A DNA stretch of 36,726 nt, taken from assembly GCA_025059775.1 (NCBI GenBank), contig JANXCW010000017.1, forward strand, positions 1 to 36,726, in the 5' to 3' direction. Both the position numbers and the translations under genes were made by a program. The notes beneath the pieces are model-generated. The model ran no database searches and had not been told where the DNA came from. It saw only the letters and a list, made by a program, of their open reading frames with translations. Below are positions 22,583 through 29,788 of the stretch, in pieces. Source of the DNA: Armatimonadota bacterium (GTDB taxonomy: Bacteria; Sysuimicrobiota; Sysuimicrobiia; Sysuimicrobiales; Sysuimicrobiaceae). The first letter of the stretch is position 1, and each line of letters opens with the position of its first letter.

Positions 22583-22983
22583 CGGGCGGGCTCGTGACGG
22601 AGGGGGGAGGACCGGGCCAGCTGTCCCAGGAGGCGATGCTCGTCCGCCACCCCGTGGTTGAGGGCGACGATGCGACCGGAGGCGTCCACCACCGCGGTGG
22701 CGGGGACGGTCCAGACCCCGTACCGCCGGGCGCGCTCCGGCTGCCGCTGGACGTCCACCACCTCGATGCGCACTCCCCCCCGTAGGGCACGCAGGCGTTC
22801 CAGGGCTGGCAATTGCTGGGTCCGGCACGGAACGCACAGGGGGTGCGTGAAGGCCACCACCGCGGGCCCGACTACATCTGCCGGTGCGCGCAGGAACCGC
22901 CGGTCACGGATGCCCAGGAGAGCGGACCACCCTACCGCCACCAGGAGGAGGATTCCGAAGGCGATCAATGCCCGTTCCGGCAT
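22576..22983 (-). CDS. Membrane-tethered thioredoxin-like protein (ThiX-like)
   Basis: A 135-residue protein with a single N-terminal hydrophobic segment (ALIAFGILLLVAVGWSALLG) that probably anchors it in the membrane, followed by a thioredoxin fold. The active site is CVPC in FTHPLCVPCRTQQLP, and the cis-proline is in VWTVPATAVVD. It is the third gene of the sulfur operon; in mycobacteria a thioredoxin (ThiX) and a DUF4395 gene likewise accompany the CysA2 sulfurtransferase (from memory). Its likely task is to reduce a persulfide or disulfide formed in thiosulfate use. It follows the DUF4395 gene by four bases. Confidence 0.78.
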   Translation of the reverse strand: MPERALIAFGILLLVAVGWSALLGIRDRRFLRAPADVVGPAVVAFTHPLCVPCRTQQLPALERLRALRGGVRIEVVDVQRQPERARRYGVWTVPATAVVDASGRIVALNHGVADEHRLLGQLARSSPLRHEPARA

Positions 22984-22987
22984 TCCC

Positions 22988-23404
22988 TCACCGCCGAAGA
23001 AGGCCCAGGCGGGCGAGCTGGAGGTAGAGGAAGCAGCCCACGCAGAAGCCGAAGAGGAGGTTCACCAGGGCCAGGGCCGCCACGAGCCACGCGAGCGCCC
23101 AGCCCACCCTGGGGGATCCCCCGAGCATGCCCACCGCGGCCGCGAGCAGGAATCCTCCGCCCAGGGCCTGGGCGAACCGGTGGGGGGTCGGGTCCTCCGG
23201 GCGCACGTCCGGCCGCACCAGGCGGCCTTTCAGCACCCGGTGGTACAGGACCTGGAAGGGGGCGATCCGGGGATCCAGGGCTCCCAGGGCGAGGGCAAGG
23301 CCCGTGAGGAGCACGAGCCACGGCAGATCCCACAGGAACGCCGCCACCACGAGCACCAGGAGGCTCACCTGGTTGGTGCGCAGGGCGTTGCGGTCCACCG
23401 TCAT
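22988..23404 (-). CDS. DUF4395 family membrane protein
   Basis: A 138-residue membrane protein with about four hydrophobic segments. It shows the DUF4395 features [12 protein letters not shown] at the N-terminus, a central [12 protein letters not shown] and a conserved [13 protein letters not shown] near the end. The two cysteines in FCVGC could be redox-active within the membrane. Its ATG overlaps the sulfurtransferase stop by four bases (ATGA), so they are co-translated. DUF4395 genes often sit beside thioredoxins and rhodaneses, suggesting electron transfer across the membrane for sulfur metabolism, but no function is proven. Confidence 0.83.
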   Translation of the reverse strand: MTVDRNALRTNQVSLLVLVVAAFLWDLPWLVLLTGLALALGALDPRIAPFQVLYHRVLKGRLVRPDVRPEDPTPHRFAQALGGGFLLAAAVGMLGGSPRVGWALAWLVAALALVNLLFGFCVGCFLYLQLARLGLLRR

Positions 23405-24267
23405 CCCTGGGCCTCCCCGCGGACTGTGCGCTCAATGGGAACGCCCACGAGGCTACCCCACTCCGTCCAGGCCCCGTCGTAGTTCTTCACCTTGGGGTAG
23501 CCCAGCAGGTACTTGAGCACGAACCAAGTGAGGCTCGAACGCTCCCCGATCCGGCAGTAGGCGATCACATCCTTCTCAGGGGTAATCCCCAGCGGCTCAT
23601 AAAGGGCCCGCAGCTCTTCCGCGGACTTGAAGGTCCCGTCTTCCCGCACGTTCTGGGTCCAGGGGATGTTCGCGGCACCCGGGATGTGCCCAGGGCGCTG
23701 CGCCCCCTCCTGGGGGTAGCCGGGCGGCGCGATGAGCTCCCCATGGTACTCCTGGGGGGAGCGTACATCCACGAGTGCGAGGCCTGGATCCTTCAGTCGC
23801 TGGAGGATCTCATCCCGGAAGGCCCGCAGCGCGCGATCCGGATCCCTTGCCCGGAAGGTGGTGGGCGGGTACCGCGGGACTTCCGTGGTCAGGGGGCGGC
23901 CCTCCGCGATCCACTTCTGTCGGCCGCCGTTGAGGATCTTGAGGTTCTCCACCCCGTAGTACCGCAGCAGCCAGAAGGTGTAGGTGGCGAACCAGTTGTT
24001 CTTGTCTCCGTACAGGATAATGGTGTGCTCGTTGCCGATGCCCCGTTCGTCCAGCAGCCTCTCCAGTTGCTCCCGGCTGATCCAATCCCGGCGCACGGGG
24101 TCCTGGAGATCCGTCTTCCACCGGAGGTGGATGGCCCCGGGGATGTGCCCCTGCGCGTAGAGATCAGGATCCTCGTTGGATTCCACGATCCGCAGGGTGG
24201 GATCCCCCAGGTGCTCGTGCAGCCATTGGGTCTCCACCAGAACCTCAGGGACCGCGTACTGAGCCAT
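23401..24267 (-). CDS. Thiosulfate sulfurtransferase (two-domain rhodanese, CysA/SseA type)
   Basis: A 288-residue protein made of two rhodanese domains. The N-terminal one (residues 1-140) is inactive; the C-terminal one holds the active-site loop [17 protein letters not shown] with the persulfide-forming cysteine at about residue 236. CRIGER followed by SS is the pattern of actinobacterial thiosulfate sulfurtransferases. It transfers sulfane sulfur from thiosulfate to a thiol acceptor. ATG 24267 has GGAGGG six bases upstream, better than the TTG at 24270. It leads an operon with DUF4395 and the thioredoxin-like gene and has a long structured leader. Confidence 0.92.
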   Translation of the reverse strand: MAQYAVPEVLVETQWLHEHLGDPTLRIVESNEDPDLYAQGHIPGAIHLRWKTDLQDPVRRDWISREQLERLLDERGIGNEHTIILYGDKNNWFATYTFWLLRYYGVENLKILNGGRQKWIAEGRPLTTEVPRYPPTTFRARDPDRALRAFRDEILQRLKDPGLALVDVRSPQEYHGELIAPPGYPQEGAQRPGHIPGAANIPWTQNVREDGTFKSAEELRALYEPLGITPEKDVIAYCRIGERSSLTWFVLKYLLGYPKVKNYDGAWTEWGSLVGVPIERTVRGEAQG

Positions 24268-24294
24268 CAAGATCCCTCCTCACCGAGACGTTTG

Positions 24295-24362
24295 AACCCT
24301 TCCTGGGGACCGCGTTATCCGCGGCTAGGGGAAGCGGAGACAGAGCGTGCTCGGGAAGGCTT
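24295..24362 (-). promoter_or_regulatory. Structured leader hairpin before the sulfurtransferase gene
   Basis: Between the leader peptide and the sulfurtransferase start, AAGCCTTCC (24362-24354) can pair with GGAAGGGTT (24303-24295), eight of nine positions matching. A perfect CCGCG-loop-CGCGG hairpin (24324-24310) is enclosed. The outer stem begins in the leader peptide's stop codon, so a ribosome stalled on or leaving the peptide could change it. This is an inference from pairing only. Confidence 0.4.
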
Positions 24363-24447
24363 AGGCGGACTGCGGCGAAGGCACACCCTGCCTCCGCCCA
24401 GGACAGATACAGCTGCGGGGCGCATACCGGATGAAGGCCCGCCTCAT
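24361..24447 (-). CDS. Candidate leader peptide with a Cys-Ile-Cys motif
   Basis: A 28-codon frame, ATG 24447 to TAA 24361-24363, lies in the leader of the sulfurtransferase operon. It has no Shine-Dalgarno, but its ATG is ten bases after a -10-like CATATT, so it could be translated from a nearly leaderless mRNA. Codons 13 and 15 are Cys (APRSCICPG). In mycobacteria, leaderless cysteine-rich leader ORFs attenuate a homologous sulfurtransferase operon in response to cysteine. The two cysteines here are fewer than in those examples, so the assignment is tentative. Confidence 0.35.
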   Translation of the reverse strand: MRRAFIRYAPRSCICPGRRQGVPSPQSA

Positions 24448-24457
24448 GACAGCTCTC

Positions 24458-24491
24458 AATATGGCACCCCCTTGACGGGCCGTCAAGGGGG
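24458..24491 (-). promoter_or_regulatory. Long perfect palindrome next to the sulfurtransferase -10 region
   Basis: CCCCCTTGACGG (24467-24478) and CCGTCAAGGGGG (24480-24491) are perfect 12-base arms around one G. Immediately downstream on the minus strand is CATATT (24463-24458), a plausible -10. The palindrome therefore covers the -35 region, as an operator would. It lies 14 bases after the end of the upstream methyltransferase gene, so as RNA it could also terminate that transcript. Confidence 0.55.
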
Positions 24492-24504
24492 CGGCGGCCG
24501 CCCG

Positions 24505-25059
24505 CTAACCGGTTTTCACGCTCAGGGAGATGCCATCTTCGATGGGGATGATGGCGGAGCGGAGCCGCGGGTGTTTCCTAAGGGCTTCCCGGAAGCCCCG
24601 GAGTTCAGGCCAGAGAAGGTTATCCGCCACCAGGATCCCGCCGGTTCGCAGCTTCTCGATGCAATCTTCCAGCAGGGGCAGGTATCGGGACTTCTCCACG
24701 TCCAGGAAGATCATGTCGTACAGGGAAGTGCTCCGGCGGAGGAACGCGCCGACCTCCTCGACCACCACCTCCACCACCCCTTCGAGCCCCGCCTTCTGGA
24801 GATTCCTGAGGGCTTTCCGGGCGTTTTGAGGGTTCCAGTCCACGGAGATCAGCTTCGCCCCCAGGGGCAGGGCCCGGGCCATGTGGAGGCAGGAGTAGCC
24901 GATGCCGGTTCCCAGCTCGAGCGCAAGACGTGGCTGGGCCAGGAGGGTGAAGGCGTAGGGCAGCTCGCCCTTGGCGGGGCCCACGATGGGGAAGAGCCGG
25001 CCGTTGCCGATGGCCCTCTCCACCTCCCGGATCACCTGGAGAATCCGGTCCTCACCCAC
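24505..25059 (-). CDS. O-methyltransferase of the COG4122 type
   Basis: A 184-residue SAM-dependent methyltransferase. Motif I is LALELGTGIGYSCLHMA, followed by AKLISVDWNPQNARKA, MIFLDVEKSRYLPLL (metal- and substrate-binding Asp) and GGILVADNLLW, the pattern of catechol-type O-methyltransferases. The substrate is unknown. I chose GTG 25059, shortly after AGGAGGGGGAG; the frame extends 29 codons further but runs through the intergenic palindrome. It is transcribed divergently from the liv operon across a 128-base region. Confidence 0.8.
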   Translation of the reverse strand: MGEDRILQVIREVERAIGNGRLFPIVGPAKGELPYAFTLLAQPRLALELGTGIGYSCLHMARALPLGAKLISVDWNPQNARKALRNLQKAGLEGVVEVVVEEVGAFLRRSTSLYDMIFLDVEKSRYLPLLEDCIEKLRTGGILVADNLLWPELRGFREALRKHPRLRSAIIPIEDGISLSVKTG

Positions 25060-25092
25060 CCAACTCCCCCTCCTAACCCTACGTCCTCCCTC

Positions 25093-25137
25093 CCTCCAGG
25101 ACAAGCCGGGCCGGGGCCGGCCCGGGTTCCCTGGAGG
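25093..25137. repeat. Nested palindrome between the O-methyltransferase and liv genes
   Basis: Two perfect inverted repeats share one centre: an inner CCGGGCCGG/CCGGCCCGG (25106-25114, 25117-25125) and an outer CCTCCAGG/CCTGGAGG (25093-25100, 25130-25137). The structure lies between divergent genes, so it is more likely an operator or cruciform than a terminator. No obvious -35/-10 pair was found beside it. Confidence 0.55.
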
Positions 25138-25187
25138 AGAGTGCACCGGGTGGTGCGAAACTGGAGAATCGAAGGGGGAGGTGTGGG

Positions 25188-26171
25188 GTGGATCTGCGAA
25201 CCTCCTATGCCCAGGACCTGCGGCTGGTTTCGGGGACCGCAGGATGGGCCGCCCTGGTCGCCTTCCTGGGGTTTCTTGCGGCGCTTCCCCTCTTCGCGCC
25301 CCGCTACGTGGTCTATGTGGCCACCCTGGTGGGGGTGCACGGAATTGTAGCGGTTGGCCTGAACCTCTTGATGGGCTATACGGGGCAGGTTTCCCTGGGA
25401 CACGCGGGATTTGTGGCCATCGGGGCTTATGCCCACGGGCTTTTCCTCACGCGGCTGGGCTGGGGATTCGGACCCGCGCTGGTGATCGCGGCGGGGATCT
25501 CGGGATTTGCGGGTGCCCTCGTGGGACTGCCGGCCCTCCGGCTCACGGGGCCGTACCTCGCGGTGGCCACCCTGGGATTCGGGCTTGCGATCCACCAGGT
25601 GTTGGTGAACTGGGAGTCCCTTTCGGGCGGGCGCTCGGGTCTGTTCTTCCCGGAAGTCTCCGTGCTGGGGAGGTCGCTTCAGGACGAACGGGTGCTGTAC
25701 TGGTTGGTCCTCCTGGTGGCGGTCCTTCTGGTGCTCGGGGCCTACCGGCTGGTGCGCAGCTACATCGGCCGGGCGTTCGTAGCCATCCGGGACAGCGAGC
25801 TCTCCGCCCCCACCGTGGGAATCCACCTCACCGCGTACAAGACCCTGGCGTTCGGACTCAGCGCCCTCTACGCGGGGGTTGCGGGAGCGCTGCTGGGACA
25901 CGTGATGGGCTTTCTGGAGCCCCAGCTGTTTACCCTCTTCGACTCCATCTATTTCCTGGCCATGGTGGTGGTGGGGGGGCTCGGGTCCGTCTCCGGGGGC
26001 CTGCTGGGTGCGGCCCTCCTTACCCTCCTCCCACAGGCCCTCTCGGGACTCGGGGAGGCTCTGAACGTGGTATACGGGCTTGCCCTGCTCCTGGTCCTCC
26101 GGTTCGATCCGGGGGGTCTGTACGCCCGGTGGCTGCGGATCCGGCGGTATGGAAAATCGTGGCCGCTATGA
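25188..26171 (+). CDS. livM: Branched-chain amino acid-type ABC transporter permease, LivM family
   Basis: A 327-residue membrane protein with about nine to ten hydrophobic segments. The LivM signatures are VGLNLLMGYTGQVSLGHAGF near the N-terminus and MVVVGGLGSVSGGLLGAALL near the C-terminus; AFVAIRDSELSAPTVGI is the cytoplasmic coupling loop (EAA-like) that contacts the ATPase. It pairs with LivH to form the membrane channel. The GTG start follows GGGGGAGG. The stop overlaps the livH ATG (ATGA). The substrate may be an amino acid or an aromatic or carboxylic acid, which these systems also import. Confidence 0.92.
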   Translation: MDLRTSYAQDLRLVSGTAGWAALVAFLGFLAALPLFAPRYVVYVATLVGVHGIVAVGLNLLMGYTGQVSLGHAGFVAIGAYAHGLFLTRLGWGFGPALVIAAGISGFAGALVGLPALRLTGPYLAVATLGFGLAIHQVLVNWESLSGGRSGLFFPEVSVLGRSLQDERVLYWLVLLVAVLLVLGAYRLVRSYIGRAFVAIRDSELSAPTVGIHLTAYKTLAFGLSALYAGVAGALLGHVMGFLEPQLFTLFDSIYFLAMVVVGGLGSVSGGLLGAALLTLLPQALSGLGEALNVVYGLALLLVLRFDPGGLYARWLRIRRYGKSWPL

Positions 26172-27043
26172 CGCTCCTGACGCAGTACATCGTCAACGGG
26201 CTCTCGGCCGGCAGTCTGTACGCCCTCGTGGCCCTTGGGATCGTGCTCCTGTACCGCTCCAGCCGCGTGCTGAACTTCGCGCACGGGGATCTTGCCTCCA
26301 CGGGGGTGTTCCTGGCCCTCTCCGCTCTGGCCGCGGGATGGCCCTATCCCCTGGCCCTGGCTGCGGGTTTGGGGGGCTCCGGGCTGCTCGCCATGGCCTT
26401 TTACCGGACCTTTCTGCGGCCCGTGCGGGGAGGCACCCAGCTGGGGTTTGTGATCGCCACCCTGGCTTTTGCCCTGATCCTGAGCGGTCTGCAGGTGTGG
26501 GTATGGGGGACGCACACTCGGGTGTTCCCCTTCCTCCTCTCGGAAAACCGGGTGATACGGTGGGGTGGGGTAGCGGTGAGCGAGCGCACCCTGGGGACGT
26601 TGGGGATCGGGATCCTGTTGGTCGCTGGCCTATCGGTGTTCGTGCGGAGGTCCCCATGGGGGCTCGCCATGCGGGCGGTGGCCCAGGACCCTGAGGCCGC
26701 GCAGCTGCTGGGGGTTCCCGTAGGCCGGGTGCTCGCGGGGACGTGGGCCCTCTCCGGAGTTCTGGGGGCGTGCGCGGGCATGTTGCTCGCGCCCGCGGTC
26801 TTTGTAGACCCCTTTATGATGCTGGACCCCTTCTTAAAGGGATTTGCCGCCGCGGTCCTGGGTGGCATGGAGAGTCTGCCGGGCGCGGTGATCGGCGGCT
26901 TCGGGTTGGGCGTGCTGGAGAGCCTCTTTGCAGGCTACGTGTCGGTACGGTTCAAGACCACCCTGGCGTTCGGAGTGATCGTGGCGGTGCTCCTGATCCG
27001 GCCAGAGGGTCTGTTGGGACGCCCCTTCCAGCGCCGGGCGTGA
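26168..27043 (+). CDS. livH: Branched-chain amino acid-type ABC transporter permease, LivH family
   Basis: A 291-residue membrane protein. It begins with YIVNGLSAGSLYALVALGI and SRVLNFAHGDL, both diagnostic for LivH, and carries the coupling loop AMRAVAQDPEAAQLLGV and the end region AVLGGMESLPGAVIGGFGLG. It has about eight membrane segments. The start codon overlaps the livM stop, so the two permeases are made together. The long open frame upstream in the same phase lies inside livM and is not coding. Confidence 0.93.
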   Translation: MTLLTQYIVNGLSAGSLYALVALGIVLLYRSSRVLNFAHGDLASTGVFLALSALAAGWPYPLALAAGLGGSGLLAMAFYRTFLRPVRGGTQLGFVIATLAFALILSGLQVWVWGTHTRVFPFLLSENRVIRWGGVAVSERTLGTLGIGILLVAGLSVFVRRSPWGLAMRAVAQDPEAAQLLGVPVGRVLAGTWALSGVLGACAGMLLAPAVFVDPFMMLDPFLKGFAAAVLGGMESLPGAVIGGFGLGVLESLFAGYVSVRFKTTLAFGVIVAVLLIRPEGLLGRPFQRRA

Positions 27044-27066
27044 CTCTACGGAGGGGAGGTGCAGGG

Positions 27067-28242
27067 ATGCGGTGCCTGGCGGTGTTCCTGCTGGTGGTAG
27101 GGCTTGCGGGACTTCTGGGGAGGGCCACAGCCCAGGAGCGGGGCGTGACCCCGGAGGAGGTGGTGATCGGGACCTCCATGCCCTTGAGCGGTCCCGCCGC
27201 GTACTGGGGAGCGGTCGGCAGGGGGATGGAGGCCTACGCTCGGTATCTCAGCGAGCAGGGGGGGATCCACGGACGGAGATTGCGGGTGGTGGTGCGGGAC
27301 GACGGGTACCTTCCGCCCCGCGCCGCGGCAAACGTACGGGAGCTGGTGGAGCGGGTGGGCGTGTTCGCCATCGTGGGCCTCATTGGGAGCGCGAACGCAT
27401 TCGCGGTGCGCGACTACCTCGTGCGCAACCAGGTCCTGTGGATCACACCGACCGCGGACGCCACCATGTGGTACGGCTTCCGGCAGAAGCGCTACCTCTT
27501 CGTGACCTATCCCTCCTACGTGGAGGAGGCCCGGATCCTGGTGGAGTACGCGGCCGAGAGACTGGGCGTGCGCACGGTGGCGGTCTTCTACCAGAACGAC
27601 CTGTACGGCCAGAAGGGCCTGCTGGGCGCCAAGCAGGGGGCGCATAAGGCCCGGATCCGCATCGTGGCCCAGGTGCCCTATGAGGTGACCGCGGCGGAGG
27701 TGAGCACGGAGGCGGTGAAGCTGCGGGAATCCCGGGCGGAGGCGGTGCTCCTCTACGCCACCCCACGACACGGCGCCCTCATCGTGCGGGAGATGGCGAA
27801 AGTGGGGTATGCGCCAAGGCTCCTGAGCTCCTTCACCTTGGGCGACCCCATCATGTTCACCCTGGCGGGGGAGGCGTGGAACAACGTGATCTCCACCGGC
27901 TTCTTCCCGCTCCCGGGTACCGGGGATGCCCGGGTGGACCAGGCCTTGAGCATCCTCACCCGGATCGACCCCGCCCTGCGGGCCAACCCGTACAACGCGC
28001 TCGCGGGCTGGGCCTTCCTGGAGCCCTTGGTGGAGGCTCTCCGCCGTGCGGGTCGGGAGCTCACCCAGGAGCGGGTGGTGTCGGCTCTGGAGAGCCTGCG
28101 GAACTGGGATGGAGAGGTGATCCGGGGGGTCACCTTCGGTCCGGACCGGCGGCAGGGCATCCACCGGATCTTCCTCACCCGGGCGGAAGGCGGGCGGTAC
28201 GTCCGGATCTCGGACTGGATCTCGTACCCCGTGCGGTTCTAG
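27067..28242 (+). CDS. Periplasmic-type ABC substrate-binding protein (LivK/Peripla_BP_6)
   Basis: A 391-residue exported protein. A signal peptide spans residues 1-22 (LAVFLLVVGLAGLLGRATA) with probable cleavage after ATA; there is no lipobox cysteine, so it is not an obvious lipoprotein, which is worth noting if the cell is Gram-positive-like. The mature domain opens EEVVIGTSMPLSGPAAYWG and shows the leucine-binding-protein fold (IVGLIGSANAFAVRDYL, AVFYQNDLYGQKGL, MAKVGYAPRLLS). It captures the substrate for LivHM. ATG 27067 follows GGGGAGG. It lies between the permease and ATPase genes. Confidence 0.92.
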   Translation: MRCLAVFLLVVGLAGLLGRATAQERGVTPEEVVIGTSMPLSGPAAYWGAVGRGMEAYARYLSEQGGIHGRRLRVVVRDDGYLPPRAAANVRELVERVGVFAIVGLIGSANAFAVRDYLVRNQVLWITPTADATMWYGFRQKRYLFVTYPSYVEEARILVEYAAERLGVRTVAVFYQNDLYGQKGLLGAKQGAHKARIRIVAQVPYEVTAAEVSTEAVKLRESRAEAVLLYATPRHGALIVREMAKVGYAPRLLSSFTLGDPIMFTLAGEAWNNVISTGFFPLPGTGDARVDQALSILTRIDPALRANPYNALAGWAFLEPLVEALRRAGRELTQERVVSALESLRNWDGEVIRGVTFGPDRRQGIHRIFLTRAEGGRYVRISDWISYPVRF

Positions 28243-28246
28243 GCCC

Positions 28247-29017
28247 TTGGGGCATCCGCTCCTTCAGGTAGAGGGGGTCCGCCTGCGGTTCGGCGGGATC
28301 GTCGCCCTGCGGGACGTCTTCCTGGAGGTGCAGGCCGGGGAATTCATAGCCCTCCTGGGGCCGAACGGCGCAGGCAAAACCAGCCTCTTTAACTGCATCT
28401 GCGGGCTCTATCGGCCGCAGCAGGGGAGCATCCGGCTGGAGGGATATGAGCTCACCCGCCTGCGCCCCGACCGCATCGCCCGGTTGGGTGTGGCCCGCAC
28501 CTTCCAGAACCTGGAGCTTCCGCGGGGCATGACGGTCCTGGAGGTGCTGCTGCTGGGCTGCCACCGGCACTTCCAGGCCCGGGTGTGGGAGGTGGTCCTG
28601 GGCCTGCCACAGGCGGTGCGGGAGGAGATCGCCCAGCGGGAGCGGGCAGAGGAGGTCCTGGAGTTCCTCCGGCTGGAGGCGTACCGGGACCGGCCGGTGG
28701 GAGCCCTGCCGCACGGCATCCAGCGCCTGGTGGAGGTGGGGCGAGCCCTGTGCACTGGGCCGCGGTTGCTGCTCCTGGATGAGCCCTCCGCGGGCCTTAC
28801 ACCGGAGGACAAGGAGGAGCTGGCGTATCGTCTCCAACAGATAAGGCGGCGGTTCGGGGTCACCCTGCTCCTCGTGGAGCACGACCTACGGATGGCCATG
28901 GAACTGGCGGAGCGGGTGGTGGTGATGGACCACGGGGAGGTCATCGCCCAGGGATCCCCGGAGGAGGTACGGCGGGATCCGCGGGTGATCGAGGCGTACC
29001 TGGGAGCTGCGGGATGA
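28247..29017 (+). CDS. livG: ABC transporter ATP-binding protein, LivG family
   Basis: A 256-residue ATPase. Walker A is GPNGAGKTS, the Q-loop is VARTFQNLEL, the signature motif is the LivG-type LPHGIQRLVEVGRAL in place of LSGGQ, Walker B is LLLLDEPSAGL, and the switch His is in LLVEHDLRMAM. The start is uncertain: TTG 28247, four bases after the preceding stop, has no clear ribosome-binding site but fits the family N-terminus. It pairs with LivF to drive import. The stop overlaps the livF ATG. Confidence 0.91.
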   Translation: MGHPLLQVEGVRLRFGGIVALRDVFLEVQAGEFIALLGPNGAGKTSLFNCICGLYRPQQGSIRLEGYELTRLRPDRIARLGVARTFQNLELPRGMTVLEVLLLGCHRHFQARVWEVVLGLPQAVREEIAQRERAEEVLEFLRLEAYRDRPVGALPHGIQRLVEVGRALCTGPRLLLLDEPSAGLTPEDKEELAYRLQQIRRRFGVTLLLVEHDLRMAMELAERVVVMDHGEVIAQGSPEEVRRDPRVIEAYLGAAG

Positions 29018-29784
29018 GCGCGTTGCTGGAAGTGCGCAACGTAGAAAGCGGCTACCGACGTGGGTTCGTGGTGCTTCGGGGCGTCTCCCTGCGGGTGCGG
29101 GAGGAGGAGATGGTTGCTCTGCTGGGCCCAAACGGCGCGGGCAAGACCACCCTGCTGCGCACCCTCATGGGGCTCATCCCGGATCAGCCCGAGAAGGGCG
29201 AGGTACTGTTCCAGGGCCAGCGCCTCCAGGGGAAGGAGCCCCACGAGATCACGCGGATGGGGATGGTGTTGGTGCCCGAGGGCCGGGGGATCTTTCCGGA
29301 ACTCACGGTTGCGGAGAACCTGGCTCTCGCAGGCTTTGGCCGCCGGATCTGGGCCGGGGAGGTGGAGGCGGTGCTGGACCGATTCCCCGTACTCCGGGAG
29401 CGGTGGCGGCAGCTCGCAGGGACCCTCTCAGGAGGCGAGCAACAGATGCTGGCCCTGGCCCGGGCCCTGGTGCTGCGACCCCGTCTGCTGCTCCTGGATG
29501 AACCCTCCCTGGGACTTGCGCCCCGGGTGGCGGCGGAGATCTTTGCGGCTCTCCAGGCCCTGAACCGGGAGGGGATGGCGGTGCTGTTGGTGGAACAGAA
29601 TGCCCGCGTGGCCCTCCGCATCGCCCACTACGGGTACGTGCTGGAGGCGGGCAGGCTCGTGCTGGAGGGAAGCGCGGAGCGGCTGCGGGAGGATCCCAAC
29701 GTGCAGGCCCTGTACCTGGGGATGGGGGGAGAATCCTCTCCCAAGGGATTCCGGCGCTGGCGGCCGAAGCGCCGGTGGGCGTGA
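29014..29784 (+). CDS. livF: ABC transporter ATP-binding protein, LivF family
   Basis: A 256-residue ATPase with Walker A GPNGAGKTT, a VLVPEGRGIFPELTVAENL region typical of LivF, signature LSGGEQQMLALARAL and Walker B LLLLDEPSLGLAP. The C-terminal 20 residues are Arg/Lys-rich (FRRWRPKRRW) and go beyond the usual end. It is the last gene of the transporter operon. Its stop lies only four bases from the stop of the convergent acyl-CoA synthetase gene, leaving no room for a separate terminator. Confidence 0.93.
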   Translation: MSALLEVRNVESGYRRGFVVLRGVSLRVREEEMVALLGPNGAGKTTLLRTLMGLIPDQPEKGEVLFQGQRLQGKEPHEITRMGMVLVPEGRGIFPELTVAENLALAGFGRRIWAGEVEAVLDRFPVLRERWRQLAGTLSGGEQQMLALARALVLRPRLLLLDEPSLGLAPRVAAEIFAALQALNREGMAVLLVEQNARVALRIAHYGYVLEAGRLVLEGSAERLREDPNVQALYLGMGGESSPKGFRRWRPKRRWA

Positions 29785-29788
29785 GGGA

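Noticed and set aside
22521-22790. 90-codon extension of the proS frame
   Set aside because: It overlaps the thioredoxin-like gene and precedes the proS promoter and ribosome-binding site.
24268-24460. Cobalamin or SAM riboswitch before the sulfurtransferase gene
   Set aside because: A stretch like CCCCGCAGCTGTA recalls a B12 element, but the B12 box and the SAM-I core (GATGAAR-like, kink-turn) are missing, and the pairing that can be seen fits a leader-peptide model better.
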